Positions 1 to 7,486 are shown, counted from the stretch's first letter. The stretch is 16,618 bases of DNA from Clostridiales bacterium (GCA_019420045.1 JAHZHY010000130.1:2338-18955), one strand, 5' to 3'. Notes: a model not told the origin generated them from the letters alone. Translations and numbers: made by a program.

Positions 1-9
1 GGACCCATC

Positions 10-501
10 ATGAACTTTGACCCATCGGTCTCTGCCCGGAATCTGCGCATGGGCTATTATGACGCCCGGCGGATGCTGGAAAATCTGGCGGAACATCTGT
101 ATTATGTCCGCCGACCGGCAGAGGACTGGGCCTTCCCCCGCTTCTGCGCCCTCTCTTCCCAGGACATAGGGGAAGCTCTACGCCTGTTGGGAGAAGAAGA
201 GGTGAATCCTTCTCTCCGGGCCCTGTTCGAAAAGGTTCTCCCCGAAATTGCCCACGAGCTGGAAGTGCCCGACAGCGCCGATTACACTGGCCTGCTCATC
301 GCTATGCTGGAAAACCGGGCTCAGCGGGCCCAGATCCATCGGTTTGCCATCTATTCTCTCACCGATTTCTTCCGCCTGTCATCGGCTGCATCGGCTCCGC
401 CTCCTTCCCGTCCCCTGGGTCTGCTGCCCACAGCCCGCTCCCGTGCCATCGAGGCTTCGGATTGTCTCCTGACCCGACTGCTGACTGATTTCCATGGCTG
501 A
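10..501 (+). CDS. Hypothetical protein, possibly cut at the left edge
   Basis: I do not recognise this 163-residue protein. It starts with ATG at base 10. The bases GGA at 1-3 lie six bases before it and could be the end of a Shine-Dalgarno site, which favours this start, but the frame is open to base 1, so the gene may begin outside the window. The product is soluble, with no signal peptide or membrane segment. It appears mostly helical and rich in Arg, Leu and Glu up to about residue 125, then has a short Ala/Ser/Pro-rich stretch (about 124-137). Codon use resembles that of the neighbouring genes, and a strong terminator follows 8 bases after the TGA stop, which supports a real gene. Nothing in the sequence allows a function to be assigned. 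Confidence 0.55.
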   Translation: MNFDPSVSARNLRMGYYDARRMLENLAEHLYYVRRPAEDWAFPRFCALSSQDIGEALRLLGEEEVNPSLRALFEKVLPEIAHELEVPDSADYTGLLIAMLENRAQRAQIHRFAIYSLTDFFRLSSAASAPPPSRPLGLLPTARSRAIEASDCLLTRLLTDFHG

Positions 502-508
502 CTCCTCT

Positions 509-546
509 CCCCCAGATCCTTATGATTCTGGGGGATTTTTGTTAAA
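509..546 (+). terminator. Intrinsic terminator after the first gene
   Basis: CCCCCAGA at 509-516 pairs exactly with TCTGGGGG at 527-534 around a 10-base loop, followed by an A/T-rich tail with T5 at 536-540 and more T after 545. It closes the first gene and insulates the regulator operon that begins just downstream. Confidence 0.85.
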
Positions 547-576
547 TTTTTGTCACTTTTCTATTGCCTGGTGGAG

Positions 577-582
577 TATACT
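577..582 (+). promoter_or_regulatory. Possible -10 box of the regulator-ABC importer operon
   Basis: TATACT at 577-582 matches five of the six bases of the sigma-A -10 box and sits 38 bases before the regulator ATG. The only fair -35 candidate is TTGTCA at 550-555, which gives a 21-bp spacer. That is too long for a strong promoter, so it may be weak or need activation. Transcription would start near 589, inside the palindrome at 587-604. Confidence 0.45.
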
Positions 583-586
583 CTAT

Positions 587-604
587 CTGTCTCATATGAG
601 ACAG
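587..604 (+). promoter_or_regulatory. Perfect 18-bp palindrome, likely operator of the Crp/Fnr-type regulator
   Basis: CTGTCTCATATGAGACAG reads the same on both strands with no mismatch. Its core, TGTCT-N6-AGACA, has the same half-site spacing as the classical Crp/Fnr site TGTGA-N6-TCACA. It lies just downstream of the candidate -10 box and 16 bases before the regulator start codon, where a bound dimer would block transcription. Self-repression is the simplest reading. The geometry is seen directly; the identity of the binding protein is inferred from the adjacent gene. Confidence 0.7.
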
Positions 605-620
605 TATCGGGAGGTTTGCC

Positions 621-1277
621 ATGGAGCTGACTGCAAAAGAACAAGAAATTCTCAGCCGGTGCTTTCTTTTCCAGGGTCTGGAGGAAGAACAAGGGCGCAA
701 GCTGATGGACCAAGGGGAGAAAAAGTTGTTTTCCCCTGGTGAAACCATCTATTCCGCCCACGATTTCCGCCGGGCCATTGGAGTGATCCTGCGTGGGAAA
801 GTGCAGGTGCACAGCCCGGGCGGCGTGCTGCTGAACACGCTGCATCCGGGAAGCTGTTTTGGGGTGGCTGCGCTGTTTCATCCCACCCAACGGTATGTGA
901 GCACCGTCACCGCCCAGGAGGAAAGCGGCATCCTGTTTTATTCCGGGGAAACCCTGGAAAAGATGTTTGTCTGCTGTCCCCTCACCGCCCGGAATTATAT
1001 TTCTTTTCTCTCCCAGCGCATCCAATTTCTCAATGACAAGATTGGCAGTTTCACCGCCCCCACCGCTCAGGCCCGGCTGGCTTTGTGGCTTCTGGCCCAC
1101 GGCCCTCAGCCCCAGGTGGAAAGCTATACCCAGCTTTCCCGGGAGCTCAATCTGGGCCGGGCTTCTCTCTACCGGGCTCTGGAATCCCTGGAGGGAGAAG
1201 GGATCATCCGTCGGCAGGGAAACTGCATCCATCTTTTATCCGTGGAGGAGCTGGAAACACTGGCCCATGCAAACTGA
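621..1277 (+). CDS. Crp/Fnr-family transcriptional regulator
   Basis: This 218-residue protein has the usual length and order of the family: a cyclic-nucleotide-binding-like beta-roll (about 20-110), a long dimer helix (about 115-140) and a C-terminal winged helix. The helix-turn-helix is at about 170-192, with recognition helix GRASLYRALESL. The sensor pocket does not show the cAMP-contacting Gly-Glu and Arg-Ser/Ala pattern of E. coli CRP; the equivalent region reads GVAALFHPTQRYVSTV. There is no N-terminal cysteine cluster of the Fnr type, so the signal is unknown. The ATG at 621 follows a good GGGAGG site at 609-614. The gene lies 35 bases ahead of an ABC importer lipoprotein and is probably co-transcribed with it. 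The palindrome at 587-604 suggests self-regulation, and local control of the importer is likely. Confidence 0.9.
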   Translation: MELTAKEQEILSRCFLFQGLEEEQGRKLMDQGEKKLFSPGETIYSAHDFRRAIGVILRGKVQVHSPGGVLLNTLHPGSCFGVAALFHPTQRYVSTVTAQEESGILFYSGETLEKMFVCCPLTARNYISFLSQRIQFLNDKIGSFTAPTAQARLALWLLAHGPQPQVESYTQLSRELNLGRASLYRALESLEGEGIIRRQGNCIHLLSVEELETLAHAN

Positions 1278-1312
1278 CCGCCCACACCATATCACAAAAA
1301 GGAGTTCATTCC

Positions 1313-2374
1313 ATGAAACGGAGATTTTTATCCCTTTTCCTCGCTTTGCTGCTGCTTTTCACTCTGGCCGGATGCCAGAAATCTTCCTCTTCCCAAGATG
1401 ATACCAACAAGGACTCTGCTCAGCAGGAGCAGCAGAAGGAGGAAGAAAAGACCCCTGAAGAAAATACCGACGATGTGACCATCCGGGTGGCCGGGCTGAA
1501 AGGCCCCACGGCCATGGGCATGGTGAAGATGATGGACGACAGCGCCAAGGGCGAAGCCCAGGGGAACTATGATTTCACTCTGGCTGGCGCTCCGGAAGAA
1601 CTCACCGGGCCCATCGTCCAGGGGCAATATGACATTGCCGCCGTTCCCACCAACCTGGCTTCCACCCTGTACAACAAGACCCAGGGCAAAGTACAGCTGG
1701 CTGCCCTCAACACCCTGGGCGTTCTGTATATCGTGGAAACCGGCGACTCTATCCAGTCGGTGGAGGATCTGCGCGGCCGCACCATTTACGCCACCGGCAA
1801 AGGCTCCACTCCGGAATATGCCCTCAACTATGTGCTGACCCAGAACGGCCTCACCCCCGGTGAGGATGTGCAGGTGGAGTACAAAACCGAGCACAGCGAG
1901 CTGGCTGCTTTGCTGGCCGCCGGACAGGCCGACCTGGCCCTGCTGCCCCAGCCCTTTGTCACCAGTGTTCTCACCCAGAATGAAAACGCCCGGGTTGCCC
2001 TGGACCTGACCCAGCTGTGGGAGGATGCCGCCCAGGGTGAAAGCGTTCTGACCATGGGCTGCCTGCTGGTACAGAAGTCCTTTGCCCAGGAGCATCCCCA
2101 GGCCCTGGCCACTTTCCTGAAAGAATACCAGGAAAGCGTCAACTATGTGAACGATGAAAAGAATCTGGACGAAGTGTCCACTCTTATTGAAGAACAGGGT
2201 ATCATCAAAAAGGCGGTGGCCCAGAAGGCCCTGCCCCAGTGCAACATCGTCTGCATCACCGGCGATGAGATGAAGACCATGACCCAGGGCTTCCTGGAAA
2301 TTCTGATGAATGCAGACCCCACCTCGGTGGGCGGCGCTCTTCCCGGCGATGACTTCTACTACCTGGAAAGCTAA
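1313..2374 (+). CDS. ABC importer substrate-binding lipoprotein (TauA/SsuA/NMT1-like)
   Basis: This 353-residue protein has a lipoprotein signal, MKRRFLSLFLALLLLFTLAGC, whose LAGC lipobox puts the acylated Cys at residue 21. A hydrophilic Ser/Gln/Glu/Lys tether (about 22-54) follows, then a two-lobe periplasmic-binding-protein domain. Features typical of the TauA/SsuA/NMT1 group include an early VAGLKGPTAMGMV strand-loop, QGQYDIAAVPTNLAS (a segment seen where the ligand pocket forms) and GQADLALLPQPF. The start at 1313 is chosen because AAAAAGGAG lies just before it and the signal peptide begins there; the open frame extends upstream inside the regulator gene. The family imports sulfonates, taurine, thiamine precursors, nitrate and similar small molecules, and the substrate here cannot be told. 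The permease gene overlaps its 3' end. Confidence 0.9.
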   Translation: MKRRFLSLFLALLLLFTLAGCQKSSSSQDDTNKDSAQQEQQKEEEKTPEENTDDVTIRVAGLKGPTAMGMVKMMDDSAKGEAQGNYDFTLAGAPEELTGPIVQGQYDIAAVPTNLASTLYNKTQGKVQLAALNTLGVLYIVETGDSIQSVEDLRGRTIYATGKGSTPEYALNYVLTQNGLTPGEDVQVEYKTEHSELAALLAAGQADLALLPQPFVTSVLTQNENARVALDLTQLWEDAAQGESVLTMGCLLVQKSFAQEHPQALATFLKEYQESVNYVNDEKNLDEVSTLIEEQGIIKKAVAQKALPQCNIVCITGDEMKTMTQGFLEILMNADPTSVGGALPGDDFYYLES

Positions 2375-3140
2375 ACCGCGTCTGCTGCGGTGGGGACTGG
2401 TCGCCCTGTTCTGGCTGCTGCTGTGGCAGATCGGGGCCTGGCGGCTGAATCAGCCCCTGCTGCTGCCCTCTCCACTTCAGGTGGGGCGGCGGTTGGGAGA
2501 ACTGGCGTTGACCCTTCCTTTCTGGCAGAGCATCGCCTTCAGCCTGCGGCGGATCGTGGCCGGATTCCTGCTGGGCTTTTTCAGTGCGGCTCTGCTGGCG
2601 GTGGCGGGATTTTTCCTGCCACCGCTGGCCTCTCTTCTGGCGCCCCCGCTGGCCATCATCAAATCCACGCCGGTGGCCTCCTTTATTGTGCTGGCCCTTT
2701 TGTGGCTGCCCTCCCCCTGGCTGTCGGCCTTTATCGCCTTTCTGATGGTGCTGCCTTTGTGCTATGAAAACCTGTTGGAAGGGCTGAAAAGCGCCGATCC
2801 TCTGCTTTTGGAAATGGGGAAGGTCTATGCCTTTACCCCTTTTCAGGTCTTTCGCTACATCTATCTCCCCGCCCTCGTGCCTTATGCCCTGGCGGCGGTG
2901 CGCACCGGCCTGGGCTTTGCCTGGAAGGCGGGAATCGCCGGTGAAGTGCTGGCCATCCCCATGGGCGCCATGGGTACTCAGCTCCACACCGCCAAAGTGA
3001 CCTTGGAGACCACCGATCTGTTTGCCTGGACGGCGGCCATCATCCTTTTGTCTCTGGCTTTGGAAAAGGGAGCGGTAGCCTTGGTAAAATGTCTTTCCCG
3101 CCGGTATACCCCCCCAAAAAAGGAGGATACCCCATGCTGA
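2349..3140 (+). CDS. ABC transporter permease (TauC/SsuC type)
   Basis: This 263-residue integral membrane protein has about six hydrophobic helices, with the clearest at about 13-31, 69-90, 108-137 and 223-238. The EAA-type coupling loop that docks on the ATPase is at about 155-185 (EMGKVYAFTPFQVFRYIYLP followed by ALVPYALAAVRTGLG), which is characteristic of BPD_transp_1 permeases. The ATG at 2349 is preferred; it overlaps the lipoprotein gene by 26 bases, which suggests translational coupling. An in-frame ATG at 2310 would add 13 hydrophilic residues, and neither start has a strong ribosome site. It forms the transmembrane pore for the lipoprotein and ATPase on either side. Confidence 0.88.
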   Translation: MTSTTWKAKPRLLRWGLVALFWLLLWQIGAWRLNQPLLLPSPLQVGRRLGELALTLPFWQSIAFSLRRIVAGFLLGFFSAALLAVAGFFLPPLASLLAPPLAIIKSTPVASFIVLALLWLPSPWLSAFIAFLMVLPLCYENLLEGLKSADPLLLEMGKVYAFTPFQVFRYIYLPALVPYALAAVRTGLGFAWKAGIAGEVLAIPMGAMGTQLHTAKVTLETTDLFAWTAAIILLSLALEKGAVALVKCLSRRYTPPKKEDTPC

Positions 3141-3703
3141 GCGCTCAAAACATTTCTTTTTCCTATGGAAACCGGCCGGTGCTACAGAATCTGTCCTTTT
3201 CTTTGGAAAAGGGAGAACGGCTGCTGCTTTTAGGTCCTTCCGGCCAGGGAAAAACCACCTTTCTCCGGCTGCTCTGCGGTTTGCTGAAGCCTCAGATGGG
3301 AACGATCCAGCGCCCTTCCCGCCTGGGCGTAGTCTTTCAGGAAGACCGGCTGCTGCCCACATTGACCCTGGAGGAAAACCTGTGCCTTGTGAGCCGCACT
3401 CCGGCTCTGGCCCGGCAAATTGGGGAAGAGCTGGGCCTTGCGGAGTACTTTTCCCACTACCCTGCCGCCCTCAGCGGCGGACAGCGGCGGCGTGGGGCTT
3501 TGGGGCGGGCCCTGGCCTTCCCCTGCGATGCCCTTCTGATGGATGAACCTTTTCAGGGTCTGGACGAAGAGAGCCGGAAAAAAGCGATCCAGTGTATTCT
3601 GGATCATCAGGAAGGTCGGGCACTTCTGGTGATCTCTCATGAACCAAAGGATGCCGAACGATTGAAAGCCCGGCCCATCACCTTGGAAAGTCTGATGACA
3701 TAA
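3134..3703 (+). CDS. ABC transporter ATP-binding protein (TauB/SsuB type, short)
   Basis: All ABC ATPase motifs are present: Walker A GPSGQGKTT (34-42, Lys40), Q-loop Gln69, signature LSGGQ (113-117), Walker B LLMDE (134-138, catalytic Glu138) and switch His169. The protein has only 189 residues, whereas TauB/SsuB proteins usually have about 240-260. It loses most of the C-terminal extension and has a shortened segment between Walker A and the Q-loop, but every catalytic element remains. The ATG at 3134 follows AAAAAAGGAGG with good spacing and overlaps the permease stop in ATGCTGA. It energises import by the two proteins encoded upstream and ends the operon, with its TAA leading directly into a terminator. 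Confidence 0.9.
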   Translation: MLSAQNISFSYGNRPVLQNLSFSLEKGERLLLLGPSGQGKTTFLRLLCGLLKPQMGTIQRPSRLGVVFQEDRLLPTLTLEENLCLVSRTPALARQIGEELGLAEYFSHYPAALSGGQRRRGALGRALAFPCDALLMDEPFQGLDEESRKKAIQCILDHQEGRALLVISHEPKDAERLKARPITLESLMT

Positions 3704-3736
3704 AAAATCCCTGCTTCTTTTGAAGCAGGGATTTTT
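3703..3736. terminator. Bidirectional terminator between convergent operons
   Basis: CCCTGCTTC (3709-3717) pairs exactly with GAAGCAGGG (3722-3730) around TTTT. The stem extends through A tracts on the left and T tracts on the right, so both strands have a U tail. It ends the ABC importer operon on the plus strand and the ygiQ-type gene (stop at 3740) on the minus strand. Confidence 0.92.
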
Positions 3737-3739
3737 GTG

Positions 3740-5689
3740 TTATCGGCCCTTTTTCCCCGAGCGGGAGGGCTGTTTTTTGCCTTTTGTATGCTGGGGGCGG
3801 GGAGCTTTTACGCCTCGCACTTTTTTGTGCTCCCGCACCGGGGGCGGCGCTTCTTTCTTCCCTTTTCCCTCTTTCCGGCGGGAATGGGTATCGTCCCACA
3901 CCAGACAGTGCTTGCCATGGCCGATGAGATCCTCTCTCCCGGCTTTTCGCAGCGCTTCCAGCACCAGCGCCCGGTTTTTCGGGTTCTTCCATTGGAGCAG
4001 CGCCCGCTGCATGGCCTTTTCATGGGGATCTTTGGCTACATACACCGGCTCCATGGTGCGGGGGTCCAGGCCGGTATAATACATAGCGGTGGAAAGCGTA
4101 CCCGGCGTGGGATAAAAATCCTGCACCTGTTCCGGGCGATAGCCAGTCTGGTTCAGATACTCCGCCAGATAGATGGCATCATCCAACCGGCTGCCCGGGT
4201 GGGAGGACATAAGATAAGGCACCAGGTATTGTTCCAGACCGTATTTCTGGTTGAGCCTCTTGTATTTGTCACAGAACCGCTCGTAGATCTCCTTGGGGGG
4301 CTTGCCCATGTAATAAAGCACATTGGGGCTGATGTGCTCCGGGGCCACCTTCAGCTGGCCGCTCACATGATAGCGCACCAGATCGGCGAAAAACTCCCCG
4401 GAAGGGTCGCAGGCCATATAGTCATACCGGATGCCCGAGCGGATGAACACCTTTTTCACTCCTGGGATGGCCCGCAGCTTGCGCAAAAGGGCCAGATAAT
4501 CGCTGTGATCTCCCTTGAGTGCAGGACAAGGAGAGGGGAACAGGCACTGTCTGTCCTTGCAGGCTCCCACCTTGGCCTGCTTCGGGCAGGCGGGACCACG
4601 GAAGTTGGCAGTGGGGCCGCCCACATCGTGGATATACCCTTTGAACCGGGGATTTTCCGTCATGCGCCGGGCTTCTTTTATCACCGACTGGTGGCTGCGG
4701 CTGGTGACGAACCGGCCCTGGTGCATGGTAAGGGCGCAGAAATTACAGGCGCCGAAACAGCCTCGGTTGTGGATGATGGAAAATTCCACCTCCCGGATGC
4801 CATCCACACCTCCCTGCTCTTCATAAGACGGGTGATAGGTGCGGGTATAGGGCAGATCGGCCACCTGATCCAGCTCCTGAGTGTTCAGGGGAATGGCCGG
4901 CGGATTCTGCACCAGAAACCGGCCCTCATACCCCTGGATGATGGCCCGGCCCCGGACAAAGTCCTGCTCATCGTGTTCGATGAGGGCCGCTTTGGCATAG
5001 GCGTGCCTGTCCCGGCTGACCTCTTCGAAGGAAGGCTCCTGCACAAAGGGAAAAACGCAGTCCTCCGTGTCCTTGGTCATATAGCAAGTGCCCCGCACAT
5101 CCCGGATCTGGTGGATATCCTCCCCCTTGGCCAGACGGTGGGCGATTTCCGCCATCTGATGCTCTCCCATGCCGTAAATCAGCAGATCGGCGGCGCTGTC
5201 CACCAGAATGGGACGGCGCACTTTGTCCTCCCAATAGTCATAATGGGCAAACCGGCGCAAAGACGCCTCAATGCCGCCGATGACGATGGGCAGATCGGGC
5301 CAGGCCCGCTTCACCAGGTTGGAATAGACGATCACTGCCCGGTCAGGGCGTTTTCCACCCATCCCGCCGGGGGTATAGGCATCCTTTTCCCGCCGCCGCT
5401 TTGCCACGGTGTAATGGGCCACCATGGAATCGATGTTGCCCGCATTGACCAGAGCCGCATAACGGGGCCGGCCCATGGCCAACAGCTCTTCCACCGAATG
5501 ATAATCCGGCTGGGACAGGATGGCCACCCGGAATCCTTCCTTTTCCAGCAGACGGGAAATCACCGCCGTGCCGAAGGAGGGATGATCCACATAGGCATCC
5601 CCGGTGATCAGCAGGAAATCATAATAATACCAGCCCCGCTCCACCATATCCTCCTTGGAGATGGGCAAAAATTCATATCGCTCCGCCAT
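3740..5689 (-). CDS. ygiQ: YgiQ family radical SAM protein
   Basis: This 649-residue protein is recognisable from its start (AERYEFLPISKEDMVERGW) as the YgiQ/UPF0313 family. The radical SAM [4Fe-4S] site CFGACNFC has Cys311, Cys315 and Cys318. The order is an N-terminal YgiQ domain (about 1-290), the radical SAM core (about 300-520) and a C-terminal DUF3362-type region. It ends in a very basic Lys/Arg tail (about 605-649) that may bind nucleic acid. The biochemical role of the family is not established. The ATG at 5689 is chosen because AAGGAAAGGAAC lies just before it; an in-frame ATG 24 bases upstream has no ribosome site and falls at the edge of a terminator stem. Confidence 0.93.
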   Translation of the reverse strand: MAERYEFLPISKEDMVERGWYYYDFLLITGDAYVDHPSFGTAVISRLLEKEGFRVAILSQPDYHSVEELLAMGRPRYAALVNAGNIDSMVAHYTVAKRRREKDAYTPGGMGGKRPDRAVIVYSNLVKRAWPDLPIVIGGIEASLRRFAHYDYWEDKVRRPILVDSAADLLIYGMGEHQMAEIAHRLAKGEDIHQIRDVRGTCYMTKDTEDCVFPFVQEPSFEEVSRDRHAYAKAALIEHDEQDFVRGRAIIQGYEGRFLVQNPPAIPLNTQELDQVADLPYTRTYHPSYEEQGGVDGIREVEFSIIHNRGCFGACNFCALTMHQGRFVTSRSHQSVIKEARRMTENPRFKGYIHDVGGPTANFRGPACPKQAKVGACKDRQCLFPSPCPALKGDHSDYLALLRKLRAIPGVKKVFIRSGIRYDYMACDPSGEFFADLVRYHVSGQLKVAPEHISPNVLYYMGKPPKEIYERFCDKYKRLNQKYGLEQYLVPYLMSSHPGSRLDDAIYLAEYLNQTGYRPEQVQDFYPTPGTLSTAMYYTGLDPRTMEPVYVAKDPHEKAMQRALLQWKNPKNRALVLEALRKAGREDLIGHGKHCLVWDDTHSRRKEGKGKKEAPPPVREHKKVRGVKAPRPQHTKGKKQPSRSGKKGR

Positions 5690-5713
5690 GGTCCCGTTCC
5701 TTTCCTTGTGCAT

Positions 5714-5742
5714 AAAAGGACGGCTTTCAAAGCCGCCCTTTT
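5714..5742 (-). terminator. Intrinsic terminator after the flavoredoxin gene
   Basis: On the minus strand an A-tract arm followed by GGGCGGCTT pairs with AAGCCGTCC and U4. The one imperfect pair is G-U on the minus transcript but A-C on the plus, so the hairpin works in the minus direction. It ends only 25 bases before the ygiQ-type start codon, so that gene depends on read-through or on a promoter inside the flavoredoxin gene. Confidence 0.75.
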
Positions 5743-5749
5743 GCGCTTT

Positions 5750-6253
5750 TTATTCTTTCACATAAACCGACAACACCTGGCCGGTATAGATCCGGTGATA
5801 ATCCCCATCGCCATAGAACTTGTCCTTCCACTGCTGGGGAATCTTCTCCGGCTTCAGATCGTCCACATAGATCTTCTTGCAGATGAGCACCACCTGGGCT
5901 TCTTCAAAGGCCACCTGGCCCTCCAGTTCCACCGGCGTCAGACCGCTTTGGTGGATCTTATCCATATCCCGGCCGGATTTTGTTCCCAGCACGGCCAGGG
6001 CCTGGGGACGGGGTGTGCCGAAGAAGGAAACGGTAAAGCAATCGTTTTCCTCGGCAAACTTCCAGGTATAGCGGCTGGGACGCACATAAGCGGTGAAAGC
6101 GGGCACATTCCACAGATCTCCCATCAGCCCCCAGCCAATGGTCATGGTGTTGAAATGTTCTTTGGTGCCGGCGGTAAACAGCGCCGCCTGATGCTCAATC
6201 ATCTCAAAAGGGTTGCCCGGCATATCCCAGGCTTCCAGCTTTTTAAATCCCAT
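5750..6253 (-). CDS. Flavin reductase family protein (flavoredoxin-like, FMN-binding split barrel)
   Basis: This 167-residue protein has the length and pattern of flavoredoxins. After a short N-terminal strand, FNTMTIGWGLMGDLWNVPAFTAYVRPSRYTW (about 34-64) forms the FMN-binding core of the split barrel, and NDCFTVSFFG (about 70-79) is the typical following strand. Such proteins bind FMN and pass electrons or reduce free flavin in anaerobes; the partner is unknown. The ATG at 6253 follows AGGAGGG. A likely promoter lies at 6325-6352, with a palindrome in the leader at 6282-6296. Its own terminator follows, so it is probably a single-gene unit. Confidence 0.85.
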   Translation of the reverse strand: MGFKKLEAWDMPGNPFEMIEHQAALFTAGTKEHFNTMTIGWGLMGDLWNVPAFTAYVRPSRYTWKFAEENDCFTVSFFGTPRPQALAVLGTKSGRDMDKIHQSGLTPVELEGQVAFEEAQVVLICKKIYVDDLKPEKIPQQWKDKFYGDGDYHRIYTGQVLSVYVKE

Positions 6254-6281
6254 AACAGTCCCTCCTGAAAAACAGATTGTT

Positions 6282-6296
6282 CCGTTTTGAAAACGG
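6282..6296. promoter_or_regulatory. Palindrome in the flavoredoxin leader, possible operator
   Basis: CCGTTTTGAAAACGG is a perfect 7+1+7 palindrome. It lies about 20-35 bases downstream of the predicted start of transcription and about 30 bases before the flavoredoxin ATG. There is no T tail on the minus strand, so it is not a terminator. A one-base centre also makes a poor RNA hairpin, which suggests a site for a dimeric protein. No binding protein can be named. Confidence 0.4.
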
Positions 6297-6324
6297 CCAC
6301 AAAATGGGTATTCGAACTACTCTT

Positions 6325-6352
6325 ATTATAGCACGATGCAGGCCGATGGAAA
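6325..6352 (-). promoter_or_regulatory. Promoter of the flavoredoxin gene
   Basis: On the minus strand there is a perfect TATAAT -10 box (6325-6330), a 16-base spacer and TTTCCA (6347-6352), which matches four of six -35 bases. Transcription would begin near 6318, giving a leader of about 65 bases. The -35 box lies just past the DUF4317 stop codon. Confidence 0.7.
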
Positions 6353-6358
6353 AGAGGG

Positions 6359-7486
6359 TCAGGAAATGTGGATATGTACCCCGTTCACCGTCACTTCTTC
6401 ATCGGCCCGAATCAGGATGTACTTCACCCCATCGATCACCCGGGTCTGAATCAGCTCGGCCCGCTGCGGGTCCACCTGTACTGTCACCGCCGGGGTCTTT
6501 ACCTGGATCTTGTTCTCCACCACATTTTTGGGAGACAGCAGGGTTTCCTGACCAAAAGACTGGGTGTAGCACTCTTCAAAATGATTGTCTTCCTCTTCCT
6601 CCAAACCGCAGCCCCGCAGCAGCATCCCCACTTCCTTCTTGGAAAAAGTGAGGGGTTCCTCCTGCTTTTCCTCCTTGTGCCGGGCGATGGTCTCCCGCAA
6701 TTTCTGATCCACTTCCAGCACCCGCTCCATGCTGCACTGCTGCTGAAAGCTGTCCTCCAAAAGGCCCTGGAAGGTTTCCTTCTGCTGCACGGCAGGCATA
6801 GGCAGCTCCGTGGCAAAAAGCACATCGGCCAGGCTCTGGCAGTTGTCTTCCGGGCTTTTGGTGTAGTAGAGGGCATTATAGATATTGGCCGTCCGCTCAT
6901 CAAAAGCAGGGAACAAAAAGCCCAGGGCCGGGCGGGCGATCACCCAATCCAGCTTGCAGTTGTGAAACAGATTCTCGTGAGGCGAATAGGAAAGACCGGG
7001 CTTGGTCAGCTTGACGGGACAGATGGCGCAGAGGATATACCGGAATACATCGGTGGAGCTGTCCTCCATCTCTTCTCCATCCTTGCCGTGACCGGGCACA
7101 TCGTAGGTGTCATAGGCCAGCAGAATCAGGTAATTCTCCTCCAGCGTCACCCCTTCGATCACCTTCTGGAAAAACCGCTCTGCCACATTTTCGTCCCGCA
7201 GCTGGCTTTCCCGCAGCTCCATCAGCAGCTTGTGCTCTTCTCCTTCCATCACCTGTTCATTGGAAAAGGCCACATCCAGAAGGTTTTTCCCCAGCGAGCC
7301 GGACAAGGCCCCCTTGAGAAGAGCCAGCATTTTTTCCTCTTCTTCCTGGCCCAGAGTGGACAGGGGCTGATCGAACTGGGTGAGAATCTCCCCCCGATCG
7401 TTGACATAGCAGCCTCTGATGTGGGTGATGCTGTTTTTATCCTGGCGAAACCGGCGGCGCAGCTCCGCCACTTCCTTTTCTGTCAT
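6359..7486 (-). CDS. DUF4317 domain-containing protein
   Basis: This 375-residue protein matches my memory of the DUF4317 family of Clostridia (N-terminal KEVAELRRRFRQDKNSITHIRGCYVN). It is acidic, soluble and without a signal peptide or membrane segment, and covers the full length expected. No catalytic motif stands out, and the function of the family is unknown to me. The ATG at 7486 is preferred because GGAGGAG lies just before it; an in-frame GTG at 7507 would read through that ribosome site. It lies 77 bases after the ftsK stop on the same strand, with a small hairpin between them. Confidence 0.82.
   Translation of the reverse strand: MTEKEVAELRRRFRQDKNSITHIRGCYVNDRGEILTQFDQPLSTLGQEEEEKMLALLKGALSGSLGKNLLDVAFSNEQVMEGEEHKLLMELRESQLRDENVAERFFQKVIEGVTLEENYLILLAYDTYDVPGHGKDGEEMEDSSTDVFRYILCAICPVKLTKPGLSYSPHENLFHNCKLDWVIARPALGFLFPAFDERTANIYNALYYTKSPEDNCQSLADVLFATELPMPAVQQKETFQGLLEDSFQQQCSMERVLEVDQKLRETIARHKEEKQEEPLTFSKKEVGMLLRGCGLEEEEDNHFEECYTQSFGQETLLSPKNVVENKIQVKTPAVTVQVDPQRAELIQTRVIDGVKYILIRADEEVTVNGVHIHIS

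Noticed and set aside
494..742. 82-codon plus-strand frame across the first terminator
   Set aside because: It begins inside the first gene, crosses a terminator and the operator, and overlaps the Crp-type gene in another frame.
2256..3362. 368-codon minus-strand frame opposite the permease and ATPase
   Set aside because: It is antisense to motif-bearing ABC genes and rich in Gln/Arg/Gly/Pro without structure.
5714..5742. Riboswitch ahead of the ygiQ-type gene
   Set aside because: The structure is a single stem with a U tail and a three-base loop, with no room for an aptamer. It fits a plain terminator.
3737..6268. 843-codon open frame on the plus strand
   Set aside because: It runs antisense through the ygiQ and flavoredoxin genes, crosses two terminators and the gap between genes, and encodes no recognisable domain. 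Long antisense frames are expected opposite G+C-rich genes with biased codons.
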